From positions 1-23,125 of IMG/VR virus record IMGVR_UViG_3300029309_000360: a stretch of 23,125 nt of DNA. One strand, written 5' to 3'. Both the position numbers and the translations under genes were made by a program. Positions within the stretch are counted from its first letter, which is position 1; each line of letters begins with the position of its first letter. The notes below the pieces were generated by a model, which saw nothing but the letters and a program-made list of their open reading frames with translations, made no database searches and was not told the DNA's origin. Of this stretch, positions 1 through 5,734 are shown piece by piece. Source of the stretch: a virus.

Positions 1-343
1 GCTGGCAGTGCTGTCTTTTGGACTACCTAAGGACACTAATACTGGTGTTTATTCACCGCACCTACCTATGTGCAATGTGCCCTAACCGTTGGCTATATCC
101 GCCCTTTTAGAGACTATTGGAGAAAACTCTATCTTCTATATAAAGACTACAATCCAACTTCTGACCCCATAACTACCTCTCGGCCCTCTGGGGTGATACG
201 TATATTACGTGTCTCTGCGGACAAAAATAGTAAAAAATTTTTAACCACCAAAATCTTTGAGCGTGTGGACCAACTATTGCAAAGACCCCCACTAGCTTTC
301 GGGTTTGGGATAGTCCCGCCTATAATTATTAAACAATTGTGAT
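1..343. other. Hairpin-rich stretch without a convincing gene
   Basis: This stretch has more C/G runs than the coding DNA that follows. No reading frame has the composition of the neighbouring phage proteins. Several short inverted repeats are visible: acccc (164-168) with ggggt (190-194), immediately followed by gatacgta (195-202) with tacgtgtc (206-213) around a 3-nt loop, and ggtg/cacc near 44-57. A frame open from base 2 ends with TAA at 83-85 and could be the tail of an upstream gene, but 27 codons are too few to judge. I could not fit a tRNA cloverleaf. A structured non-coding RNA or an upstream untranslated region is possible, but neither is shown. Confidence 0.3.
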
Positions 344-526
344 ATGAAAACTAAGTTAGTAAGAATCCTTGAGAAGCAAGTGAACAGACACGGAGTTGAG
401 TGCCGTATAGGCGTAACCGATGACTACATCGACGAAGCTGGTGTGTTCCATCAAGGTAAGTTAGTGTATACTGAAAATCCAAACTTGTTTGACAAGTTTG
501 TAGTAGGATTAGAGGTGGCTTTATAG
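344..526 (+). CDS. Small hypothetical phage protein (60 aa)
   Basis: A 60-residue soluble, mixed-charge protein that I do not recognise. The ATG follows an A/T-rich leader (attattaaacaattgtgat) of the kind seen before most genes here, which replaces a Shine-Dalgarno sequence. The stop codon TAG lies inside the loop and stem of an intrinsic terminator (515-540), so this is a one-gene transcript. An inverted repeat aaacttg (481-487)/caagttt (493-499) sits near the 3' end of the gene. No transmembrane segment or signal peptide is visible. The leader and the terminator at its stop support it as a real gene. Its function is unknown. Confidence 0.65.
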   Translation: MKTKLVRILEKQVNRHGVECRIGVTDDYIDEAGVFHQGKLVYTENPNLFDKFVVGLEVAL

Positions 527-540
527 CCACTTCTTTTTTT
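515..540 (+). terminator. Intrinsic terminator after the 344-526 gene
   Basis: A six-base-pair stem gtggct (515-520)/agccac (525-530) with loop ttat is followed directly by ttcttttttt. The stop codon of the preceding gene lies inside the hairpin. Confidence 0.85.
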
Positions 541-625
541 TATTCTACCTTTTCTAACAACCTTACGACCTTACGAGTGTGTATACTAGACTGTATTCAC
601 CACTTTCTACCACTTTATCACATTC

Positions 626-737
626 AATAGGTTTATTCCTATTACATTATATAACATTCAAGCAATGTATCTTGGGGGAGCAAGGCCAGTCGTGGCTACT
701 GCTTAATATACCTACGAGAGGCAGTCCTACGGATACA
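626..737 (+). ncRNA. Probable structured RNA / leader upstream of 775 gene
   Basis: The gap between the terminator at 540 and the ATG at 775 holds no supported gene but contains nested complementarity. There is a perfect hairpin aatagg (626-631)/cctatt (638-643). A 72-nt unit is closed by tgtatct (666-672)/ggataca (731-737), seven pairs with one G-U. Inside it, agca (679-682)/tgct (700-703) encloses gcca (685-688)/tggc (693-696) with loop gtcg. In addition, actgc (698-702) can pair with gcagt (721-725), which competes with the agca/tgct pairing. The 7-bp closing stem with T at the next base is tRNA-like, but no T-arm or anticodon arm can be drawn, so I do not call a tRNA. A riboswitch-like leader or a small phage RNA are both possible. 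Confidence 0.35.
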
Positions 738-774
738 CTTGATTTACTTTTTATTAACTTTAATTACTTACATT

Positions 775-1008
775 ATGTCTTATTATTCTTACGGCAGACT
801 TAAGTTCTGCTATCAACTACTTTGCTTAATTTCTATGGCTGGTGCTATTGGATTTGGTATTGTTGCAGTTACTACTACTTCAATACTATATGGTTGCGGT
901 GCAGCTATATGTGTATTAGTATGTGCAGTATCTGTCAAGCGTGCAGAAATGTATCAAACTAAGCAGGATAACTGGAGTTACAAACATTATCTAGATAAAG
1001 ATGAATAG
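775..1008 (+). CDS. Small two-helix membrane protein (77 aa)
   Basis: A 77-residue protein with two predicted membrane helices: roughly residues 12-31 (LLCLISMAGAIGFGIVAVTT region) and 34-50 (LYGCGAAICVLVCAVSV), followed by a charged 27-residue tail. I chose the ATG at 775 rather than the in-frame upstream codon at 739, because 775 directly follows the A/T-rich leader (ttaattacttacatt) typical of this genome. The gene overlaps the next one by 8 nt (ATGAATAG), so the three small envelope genes at 775-1326 are translationally coupled. The size and topology would fit a holin, and the lipoproteins that follow would fit a lysis cassette, but this is inference from context. There is no sequence match I can name. 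Confidence 0.65.
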   Translation: MSYYSYGRLKFCYQLLCLISMAGAIGFGIVAVTTTSILYGCGAAICVLVCAVSVKRAEMYQTKQDNWSYKHYLDKDE

Positions 1009-1141
1009 TAACTATACACTTAAGGACTTTGGAGTACTAGTTGTACTCTTTGTCCTTGCGTTGTTCTTAACTTGTTGCTCAACGTCGACACAACTAACAG
1101 GTAACGGATACGTTAAATCTAAATGTAAGATGAAACGATGA
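1001..1141 (+). CDS. Tiny lipoprotein-like protein (46 aa)
   Basis: A 46-codon gene running from ATG at 1001 to TGA at 1139-1141. It overlaps the preceding gene by 8 nt and the following gene by 4 nt (ATGA), the tight coupling seen elsewhere in this genome. After a short polar N-terminus comes a hydrophobic run (FGVLVVLFVLALFLT) ending in a Cys-Cys pair that could serve as a lipobox, then a short basic tail (KSKCKMKR). It is probably exported and lipid-anchored, or a single-pass membrane protein. It could be one half of a spanin-like pair with the next gene, but no family is recognised. Confidence 0.6.
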   Translation: MNSNYTLKDFGVLVVLFVLALFLTCCSTSTQLTGNGYVKSKCKMKR

Positions 1142-1326
1142 GGTTAGTTATATTATGCATTTGTGTCATAGCTCTAGGTAGCTGTGGCACAACGCATAGT
1201 CTTGAGCGTGCTAAGCTCGACTATGAACTTGACCAACTGTGGTCAGAGTACAATTATAAAGCTGATTCTATTTGGATTCAGTATAATAATACAATCTCGG
1301 TGGATACTCCTTCACCAACTGAATAA
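1138..1326 (+). CDS. Small predicted lipoprotein (62 aa)
   Basis: A 62-residue protein with a classic bacterial lipoprotein signal: an N-terminal Arg, a hydrophobic core (LVILCICVIA) and the lipobox LGSC with the lipidated Cys at residue 16. The mature part is short and polar with a helical, heptad-like stretch (LERAKLDYELDQLW), then a Ser/Thr/Pro tail. It begins in an ATGA overlap with the preceding 46-aa gene. Two overlapping short lipoproteins behind a two-helix membrane protein resemble a phage lysis cassette (holin plus Rz/Rz1-type spanins). They could equally be surface or superinfection-exclusion lipoproteins. The lipoprotein call is firm and the role is speculative. Confidence 0.7.
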   Translation: MRLVILCICVIALGSCGTTHSLERAKLDYELDQLWSEYNYKADSIWIQYNNTISVDTPSPTE

Positions 1327-1339
1327 GCTTTACGCTAAA

Positions 1340-1480
1340 GGTTGGACGAGATATAATAGGGAGTGAAGTGATTAGTAGCTTCCCATAAAGAGAGTTGGCT
1401 AGTGCACATAGCTACCATCCCGATACTATTATAGGCGGTGAAATACAGAAATAAGACTAGGATCTGTACTCTCTTTTTTA
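1340..1480 (+). ncRNA. Probable structured RNA with pseudoknot or switch and U-run end
   Basis: Within the gap from 1327 to 1551 I see a perfect 8-bp long-range pairing, tataatag (1352-1359) with ctattata (1426-1433). It encloses a hairpin based on gggag (1359-1363)/cttccc (1379-1384) and a second hairpin tggcta (1396-1401)/tagc..cca (1409-1417, 2-nt bulge). A perfect 7-bp segment agagagt (1389-1395) is complementary to actctct (1468-1474). Those two long pairings cross, so they form either a pseudoknot or two mutually exclusive states. The second ends in a T-run (1474-1479), as in an intrinsic terminator or attenuator. No coding frame is credible here. It may be a stand-alone phage RNA or a 3'/5' regulatory element; I recognise no known RNA family. 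Confidence 0.45.
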
Positions 1481-1551
1481 TAATTAACAGAGGACACTGC
1501 TGAAAGTGTGTCAAGCTAACCACATTTATTAACCTTTTATACATTATTAAC

Positions 1552-1791
1552 ATGCGCTACGTAGTTACTTACACTGCAAACAGTTGTGATGAACACGATT
1601 GTGACCCAATCTATCACACACACAAATTTTCTAGAACTTTTAGGGATGAGATAGATGCCTTACATTTTCTAGGTGAATGCACAAGCAATCACAAAGACCT
1701 TCACGCAATAGAAGAACCAGTTGAAACTGAAGAAACAGAGACACTGAAAACATTTGTTGACCACGAAGGAACAATTATCTATTATTATTAA
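1552..1791 (+). CDS. Small acidic hypothetical protein (79 aa)
   Basis: A 79-residue soluble protein, rich in Glu/Asp and His in its first half and with the acidic run EEPVETEETETLK near residues 55-67. A Cys/His-containing segment (CDEHDCDPIYHTH, residues 12-24) could bind metal, but it does not match a zinc-finger pattern I can name. The ATG follows the A/T-rich leader acattattaac, and the next gene begins 20 nt downstream with a near-identical leader. It lies just downstream of the structured RNA at 1340-1480 and could be controlled by it. Function unknown. Confidence 0.65.
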   Translation: MRYVVTYTANSCDEHDCDPIYHTHKFSRTFRDEIDALHFLGECTSNHKDLHAIEEPVETEETETLKTFVDHEGTIIYYY

Positions 1792-1811
1792 TCATTATTA
1801 ACATTATTATC

Positions 1812-2402
1812 ATGGCAAATTTATTGCACAGTGGCGACCTTAACACTCTAAAACTAGGTCAAACTTTACTTACAAGATTTAGAAAGATTGAAGGTGGCTT
1901 TGTCCAAATGGAATTGGCAGAAGTCAAAGAAGGATCTCGCGGCTTGTCAGCTGCGTTTGTATTTAATCAATCTGATAACAGATTTAGTAGAAACTCTGCG
2001 CGTAGAGCGTGGCAACCAGCTACACCTGCGGATGTACAGAGTGCACTTGGTATCTCAGTTGGAGATGCTGAGGGTTGGGAAATGGATGATATGGGCAACG
2101 AAATACTTGTCGTAAATGTTCTTAATCCTATTGCTTCTTTTGAAGGACAGGAGTTCCCATTACGAGTTCAAATTGTAGAAACTACTGAGCCTACTGAATG
2201 GCAAAGAGCTAACATTAATACCACTGCTAAGCGTAAGGGTAGAGATGGAGAGTTTATTCTACACAACGGTGAATACATATTCACTCGTTCCTCTATTGTA
2301 TTCAACGAGCCAGTAGATGTGTACTTGAAGGCTGATACAGCACCAGTGCAAAGTCCTACTATTCAGAAAGTTGATGTTGCAACAGGAGAGATAGTAAACT
2401 AG
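1812..2402 (+). CDS. Hypothetical 196-aa protein with its own terminator
   Basis: A 196-residue soluble protein, predicted mostly beta, with no membrane segment. I do not recognise a family. It has a strong A/T-only leader (attattaacattattatc) and a well-formed terminator starting 12 nt after the stop, so it may be made at a high level as a short transcript. An internal Ser/Arg/Gln-rich segment (residues about 54-70) contains SDNRFSRNSARRAWQ. A nucleic-acid-binding or virion-associated role is conceivable given size, location and basic patches, but nothing in the sequence proves this. It should not be confused with the SSB candidate at 9517, which has the acidic C-terminal tail that this protein lacks. 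Confidence 0.75.
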   Translation: MANLLHSGDLNTLKLGQTLLTRFRKIEGGFVQMELAEVKEGSRGLSAAFVFNQSDNRFSRNSARRAWQPATPADVQSALGISVGDAEGWEMDDMGNEILVVNVLNPIASFEGQEFPLRVQIVETTEPTEWQRANINTTAKRKGRDGEFILHNGEYIFTRSSIVFNEPVDVYLKADTAPVQSPTIQKVDVATGEIVN

Positions 2403-2413
2403 TATAAATAAAA

Positions 2414-2446
2414 TGGGTATATCACTTGCGTGGTATATCCATTTTT
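2414..2446 (+). terminator. Intrinsic terminator after the 1812-2402 gene
   Basis: A 12-bp stem with G-U pairs, tgggtatatcac (2414-2425)/gtggtatatcca (2430-2441), has loop ttgc and is followed by ttttt. Confidence 0.85.
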
Positions 2447-2456
2447 ACTATATTTG
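2425..2456 (+). promoter_or_regulatory. Possible Bacteroidota-type promoter for the 2505 gene
   Basis: The sequence tatatttg (2449-2456) fits the TAnnTTTG -7 element of the Bacteroidota primary sigma factor. A CTTG (2425-2428) lies 20 nt upstream, at the distance of the TTTG -33 element. It overlaps the 3' arm of the preceding terminator and lies about 48 nt before the ATG at 2505. The -33 match is imperfect. Confidence 0.3.
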
Positions 2457-2504
2457 CTATGTTTTATAAAGAATATTTATACATAATTATCTAAATCATT
2501 GAAA

Positions 2505-2687
2505 ATGAATACATTAATTAAGAGTGCAGGTAAAGTAGTAGCTACAGTATCTGCATCACACAATGTCACAGTAACTGAAAAAATGATTACTATTGACTTG
2601 TTCAACACCACGACTAAAACCAAAACCAAAAGACGTGGAAGACCTACTGGGTCTACAAAGAAAACTACTAAGTCTAAGACTAAGTAG
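2505..2687 (+). CDS. Small basic protein with AT-hook-like motif (60 aa)
   Basis: A 60-residue protein starting at ATG 2505 (a TTG six bases upstream is in frame but less likely). The N-terminal 35 residues are mixed hydrophobic and polar. The C-terminal 25 residues are very basic and Thr/Lys-rich, containing KRRGRPTGSTKK, which matches the core of an AT-hook (Arg-Gly-Arg-Pro flanked by basic residues). AT-hooks bind the minor groove of A/T-rich DNA, which suits this A/T-rich genome. A chromatin-like, genome-organising or transcription-modulating role is therefore reasonable but inferred. The gene has its own possible promoter and is followed by a terminator at 2723-2749, so it is likely a separate, abundant transcript. 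Confidence 0.75.
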   Translation: MNTLIKSAGKVVATVSASHNVTVTEKMITIDLFNTTTKTKTKRRGRPTGSTKKTTKSKTK

Positions 2688-2722
2688 TAATAATTTCACA
2701 CAATTGTTTTTTATTGATGATG

Positions 2723-2749
2723 AAGGGGCCTTGTGCCCCTTTGTTGTCT
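2723..2749 (+). terminator. Intrinsic terminator after the AT-hook gene
   Basis: A perfect 7-bp stem aaggggc (2723-2729)/gcccctt (2735-2741) with loop cttgt is followed by the T-rich tgttgtct. Confidence 0.75.
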
Positions 2750-2763
2750 TAATACTTTTAACT

Positions 2764-2961
2764 ATGAATAATACAATTTTAACCAGAGATGAAGTATCAT
2801 TACTTATACACAGTGTGCAGCGTACTCTTATAAGCCTTGAAAAATACGATGATGCTAGTGAAATACTTCGTAAGCATAGAGTGTTGCTTAAAACATTACT
2901 AGATATAGAGCAAGATCTTCATAAAGAAAGAAAAAAAGAACCGATAAGAATTTACAAATAA
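2764..2961 (+). CDS. Small helical hypothetical protein (65 aa)
   Basis: A 65-residue, predominantly helical, charged protein with no recognised family. The open frame extends upstream into the previous gene, but the ATG at 2764 is preferred: it lies just after the terminator at 2723-2749 and behind the A/T-rich leader aatacttttaact. Its stop codon shares one base with the ATG of the next gene (TAATG), so it starts the long run of coupled replication genes. It could form a small helical bundle or an adaptor. Its role is unknown. Confidence 0.65.
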   Translation: MNNTILTRDEVSLLIHSVQRTLISLEKYDDASEILRKHRVLLKTLLDIEQDLHKERKKEPIRIYK

Positions 2962-3182
2962 TGGGAAAGATGAAAGAAATATACATGGACTTGCAACAAG
3001 GCTATGACCAAGAATTAAAAGCTGCATATATGCTAGCTATAAAAGATAACAGAGATACTGTTTTTGTTCACGGTAGACAAGTATCACTAGCTTATGCTGA
3101 ATACTTACTACAGTTTGATGAAACTTTCTTAAAACAGTTTAGAAATGATTACATTAATAACAAAGACAACGAGTCTAAGTGA
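2961..3182 (+). CDS. Small hypothetical protein ahead of DNA polymerase (73 aa)
   Basis: A 73-residue soluble protein with no recognised domain. It starts in a TAATG junction with the preceding gene, and its last 38 nt overlap the start of the DNA polymerase gene in another frame. Such a deep overlap implies translational coupling, so this protein is probably made together with the polymerase. It is predicted to be helical (LAYAEYLLQFDETFLKQFRN near residues 43-62). A polymerase-associated or regulatory role is only a guess from position. Confidence 0.65.
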   Translation: MGKMKEIYMDLQQGYDQELKAAYMLAIKDNRDTVFVHGRQVSLAYAEYLLQFDETFLKQFRNDYINNKDNESK

Positions 3183-5034
3183 CTCGTATAAACTAGGTAC
3201 TATTAAAGACGTGGTCAAGTACTGCCACAACAAAGAGGTTCTAGGTGTAGACACAGAAACAGAAGGTTTTGACTTTACATGCAAGAAGATGATTATGTTT
3301 CAGATTGGTGACGAACATCAACAGTTTGTTATTGACACTAGATTCATAGACATCAGTCCTTTGAAGAACATACTAGAATCACCAGCTATAACAAAGATAT
3401 TTCACAATGCTAAGTTTGACTACAAGTTTATTAAGAAGTGGTCAGGCATAGAATGTGATGGAGTTTACGATACGTTTTTGGTAGAGCGAATACTATCTTG
3501 TGGTCGTCACATAGGTTATGGACTGAAAGACCTCTGTAAACGCTACTTAAATGTAGAATTGAATAAGGAAATCAGAAACCAATTTATAGGGTTATCCGGT
3601 GAAGCCTATCGTGATGACCAGATAGTATACGGTGCCAAAGATGTAGAGTATCTATGTAAGCTACGTAAGCTGCAGCTCCCAAAAATACAAGAGTTTAAAC
3701 TACAACGTGTGGTAGAACTTGAAAATCGTGCAGTGTTAGCATTCTCTGATATTGAATACAATGGTATTGATATTGACAAGGATGCTTGGGAGGTCATTGC
3801 ACGAGCAAGCGAACAAGAAGCTTTGGACATGAGAGATGAATTAGATAACCTGGTATTAATCGTCCCAGAGTTGTCGTGCTTTGTGTTATCTCATGTTCAA
3901 GGTGACTTGTTTACGCCTCAAGAAGAGCTACGTAAAGTTGGGGTCAAATGGACTAGCCCTACACAAGTTCTAAAAGTATTTCAAAAACTAGTCCCTGAAC
4001 TAGAAGACGTTAACGGTAAGAAGATGTACAAGTACAGACGTCAGCATAAGATCATAGACTTGTATGTTAAGTACAAAGAAAAGATGAAGCTGGCTACTTC
4101 TTACGGTAAAGACTTCTTTAAATTTGTATCAAGCGATGGTAAGATTCATACGCAATTCAATCAAATACTTGACACTGGACGTGTCGCATCCAAGAAGCCA
4201 AACATGCAACAGATACCTGCGGATAATAAGTTCCGTAATTGTTTTCTGGCTCCTAATGGCTGGTGCTTCGTTTCTTCTGACTACTCTTCTCAAGAACTTA
4301 ATGTAATTGCATTCGGTAGTCAAGACCCTGTATGGATAAAAGCTCTTCAACAAGGACAAGACTTACATAGTGTATGTGCTGACCTTGTATACGGACAAGA
4401 GTGGGCGGATGCCGCTGAAGATAATTGTAGTTATATGATAAACAAAAGTAAATGTAAGTGTCCCAGACACGGTAGGCTACGTACAAATGTTAAGACAATT
4501 AACTTTGGACTAGCCTATGGTATGGGGCCTCACAAACTTGCAGATACTCTTGATATAAATACTAAAGCAGCTGAAGTTTTGATTGATAAATACTTTGATG
4601 CCTTTCCAGCTATCGGTGGTTTCTTAGACAAACTAGGAACCTTTGGTAAAAAGTATGGTTATATCAAAACATTTCCACCTTACAATAGACGTCGTTGGTT
4701 TCCTACATGGTACCCACGTATATATCAAGAGAAGAGTCAAGCATTTGAACTTGGTAGTATAGAACGTGCTAGTAAGAATACACCTATACAAGGCGCATCA
4801 GCTGACATGACTAAGAAAGCAATGATACTTATCAGAGACTTTATCAAGTTGCATAATGCACCTGTAAAGATAGTTATGACAGTGCATGACCAGGTGGATA
4901 CTATATGTAGAGAGGACTATGCACAGGAGTGGGTAGTTGAAATGACAAGACTGATGGAGCAAGCAGCTCTTGAGGTAGTAACTAACGGTCTGTTGAAAGC
5001 AGACACAAATATTAGTAAATCATGGGAAAAGTAA
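3145..5034 (+). CDS. Family A DNA polymerase with 3'-5' exonuclease domain
   Basis: The 629-residue replicative polymerase candidate. The N-terminal third is a DnaQ-like proofreading exonuclease: Exo I D36-x-E38 (VDTETEG), Exo II FHNAKFD, and Exo III YGAKDVEYL. The polymerase part shows the template-binding motif DTGRVASKKPNMQQIPA, motif A VSSDYSSQEL (catalytic D379), O-helix/motif B K450..F454..Y458-G459, and motif C VHDQVD (catalytic D582). Motif C is normally HDE, and the Gln at 583 is unusual. Between motifs A and B an insert carries C428, C437, C439 and H442, a possible metal site. There is no 5'-3' exonuclease domain; that activity is encoded separately at 16144. The gene overlaps its upstream neighbour by 38 nt and its downstream neighbour by 13 nt. 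Confidence 0.96.
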   Translation: MITLITKTTSLSDSYKLGTIKDVVKYCHNKEVLGVDTETEGFDFTCKKMIMFQIGDEHQQFVIDTRFIDISPLKNILESPAITKIFHNAKFDYKFIKKWSGIECDGVYDTFLVERILSCGRHIGYGLKDLCKRYLNVELNKEIRNQFIGLSGEAYRDDQIVYGAKDVEYLCKLRKLQLPKIQEFKLQRVVELENRAVLAFSDIEYNGIDIDKDAWEVIARASEQEALDMRDELDNLVLIVPELSCFVLSHVQGDLFTPQEELRKVGVKWTSPTQVLKVFQKLVPELEDVNGKKMYKYRRQHKIIDLYVKYKEKMKLATSYGKDFFKFVSSDGKIHTQFNQILDTGRVASKKPNMQQIPADNKFRNCFLAPNGWCFVSSDYSSQELNVIAFGSQDPVWIKALQQGQDLHSVCADLVYGQEWADAAEDNCSYMINKSKCKCPRHGRLRTNVKTINFGLAYGMGPHKLADTLDINTKAAEVLIDKYFDAFPAIGGFLDKLGTFGKKYGYIKTFPPYNRRRWFPTWYPRIYQEKSQAFELGSIERASKNTPIQGASADMTKKAMILIRDFIKLHNAPVKIVMTVHDQVDTICREDYAQEWVVEMTRLMEQAALEVVTNGLLKADTNISKSWEK

Positions 5035-5459
5035 AATTATATAAATTAGATGCAAATGTGGCAAGGATACTTGCAACTGTATCTAGACTTACTGAAGTCC
5101 CTATCAGTAAAATTAGAGGTAAAACTAGAAATGGCGAAGTGGTTGCAGCTAGACGTATATGTATGGTGCTTATTAATGATAAGTTAAACTACAGTTCTAT
5201 TGTCAATGCTGCTGTGTTCCGTAGAGATCACACTACCGTGTTGCATGCATTCAAGGTACACTCTGATCTTATGGATGTAGATAAAGCATATGAAGAGTTT
5301 TTCAATATATGTGCTACAGCTGTGGGAGTCAAAGGTATGGGTGATTGTAATGACAAGGATGATATGATTAAAACTTTTGCCGCTCGTGTAGACTATCTTG
5401 AGCAAGAGAATGCAGAACTAAAAGAACAAATTAATAAAGTAACAGAATTATTATCATGA
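5022..5459 (+). CDS. Stand-alone DnaA domain IV protein with C-terminal leucine zipper
   Basis: A 145-residue protein. Residues about 15-96 match the origin-binding domain IV of bacterial DnaA: a helix with AARRICMVL (42-50), then the signature RRDHTTVLHAFKV (67-79), which closely follows the GGRDHTTVLHA motif that contacts DnaA boxes. The AAA+ ATPase domain III and domains I/II are absent. A short linker leads to a predicted coiled coil at 113-144 (VDYLEQENAELKEQINKVTELL), which probably dimerises the protein. It overlaps the polymerase gene by 13 nt and the next gene by 4 nt. It could mark the phage origin, recruit replisome parts, or bind DnaA boxes to redirect or block the host initiator. 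The domain call is firm and the function is inferred. Confidence 0.85.
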   Translation: MGKVKLYKLDANVARILATVSRLTEVPISKIRGKTRNGEVVAARRICMVLINDKLNYSSIVNAAVFRRDHTTVLHAFKVHSDLMDVDKAYEEFFNICATAVGVKGMGDCNDKDDMIKTFAARVDYLEQENAELKEQINKVTELLS

Positions 5460-5734
5460 TACATGAACTAGAATTAGAAAATGGATACACAGTCCAAGTT
5501 GATTATGAGTATGACTCACCTGAATTAGATTATAATGGTACAGGTTATCAGGGTGGTGCTACAATCAACGCTGTGTGGGTAAACTTAAATGATGCCAACG
5601 GCAAATTAATAAAGGTAGACATTCTACATTTTATGACAGGCTTTGATGAGTTTGATAAGAATGAACTTGAAGGTATACTAGAAGAAAACTATAAAGACTA
5701 TGAGCCAGATCCAGATAGATATAGAGATGAATAA
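5456..5734 (+). CDS. Small acidic hypothetical protein (92 aa)
   Basis: A 92-residue acidic protein, beta-rich in its first two-thirds (alternating ELELENGYTVQVDYEY) and strongly acidic at the C-terminus (KDYEPDPDRYRDE). It starts in an ATGA overlap with the DnaA-domain gene and its end overlaps the helicase gene, so all three are co-translated. I do not recognise the family. The position between two replication proteins suggests an accessory role in replication, but no motif supports a specific one. Confidence 0.7.
   Translation: MIHELELENGYTVQVDYEYDSPELDYNGTGYQGGATINAVWVNLNDANGKLIKVDILHFMTGFDEFDKNELEGILEENYKDYEPDPDRYRDE

Noticed and set aside
2-85. Possible C-terminal tail of an upstream gene
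   Set aside because: Only 27 codons in the window; cannot be distinguished from chance.
70-342. 90-codon open frame at the left end
   Set aside because: No leader like the other genes, composition unlike phage proteins here, and it overlaps hairpin-forming sequence; more likely non-coding.
665-706. 13-codon frame (ATG to TAA) as a leader peptide
   Set aside because: Too short to support and lies within paired RNA; probably coincidental.
666-737. tRNA gene
   Set aside because: A 7-bp closing stem of tRNA length is present, but no T-arm, anticodon arm or conserved TTC loop can be drawn.
739-774. Upstream start for the two-helix membrane protein
   Set aside because: The leader typical of this genome ends at the ATG at 775; an extension of 12 codons would lie in the leader itself.
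2593-2763. Upstream extension of the 65-aa gene
   Set aside because: It would run across the AT-hook gene and the terminator at 2723-2749 in another frame.
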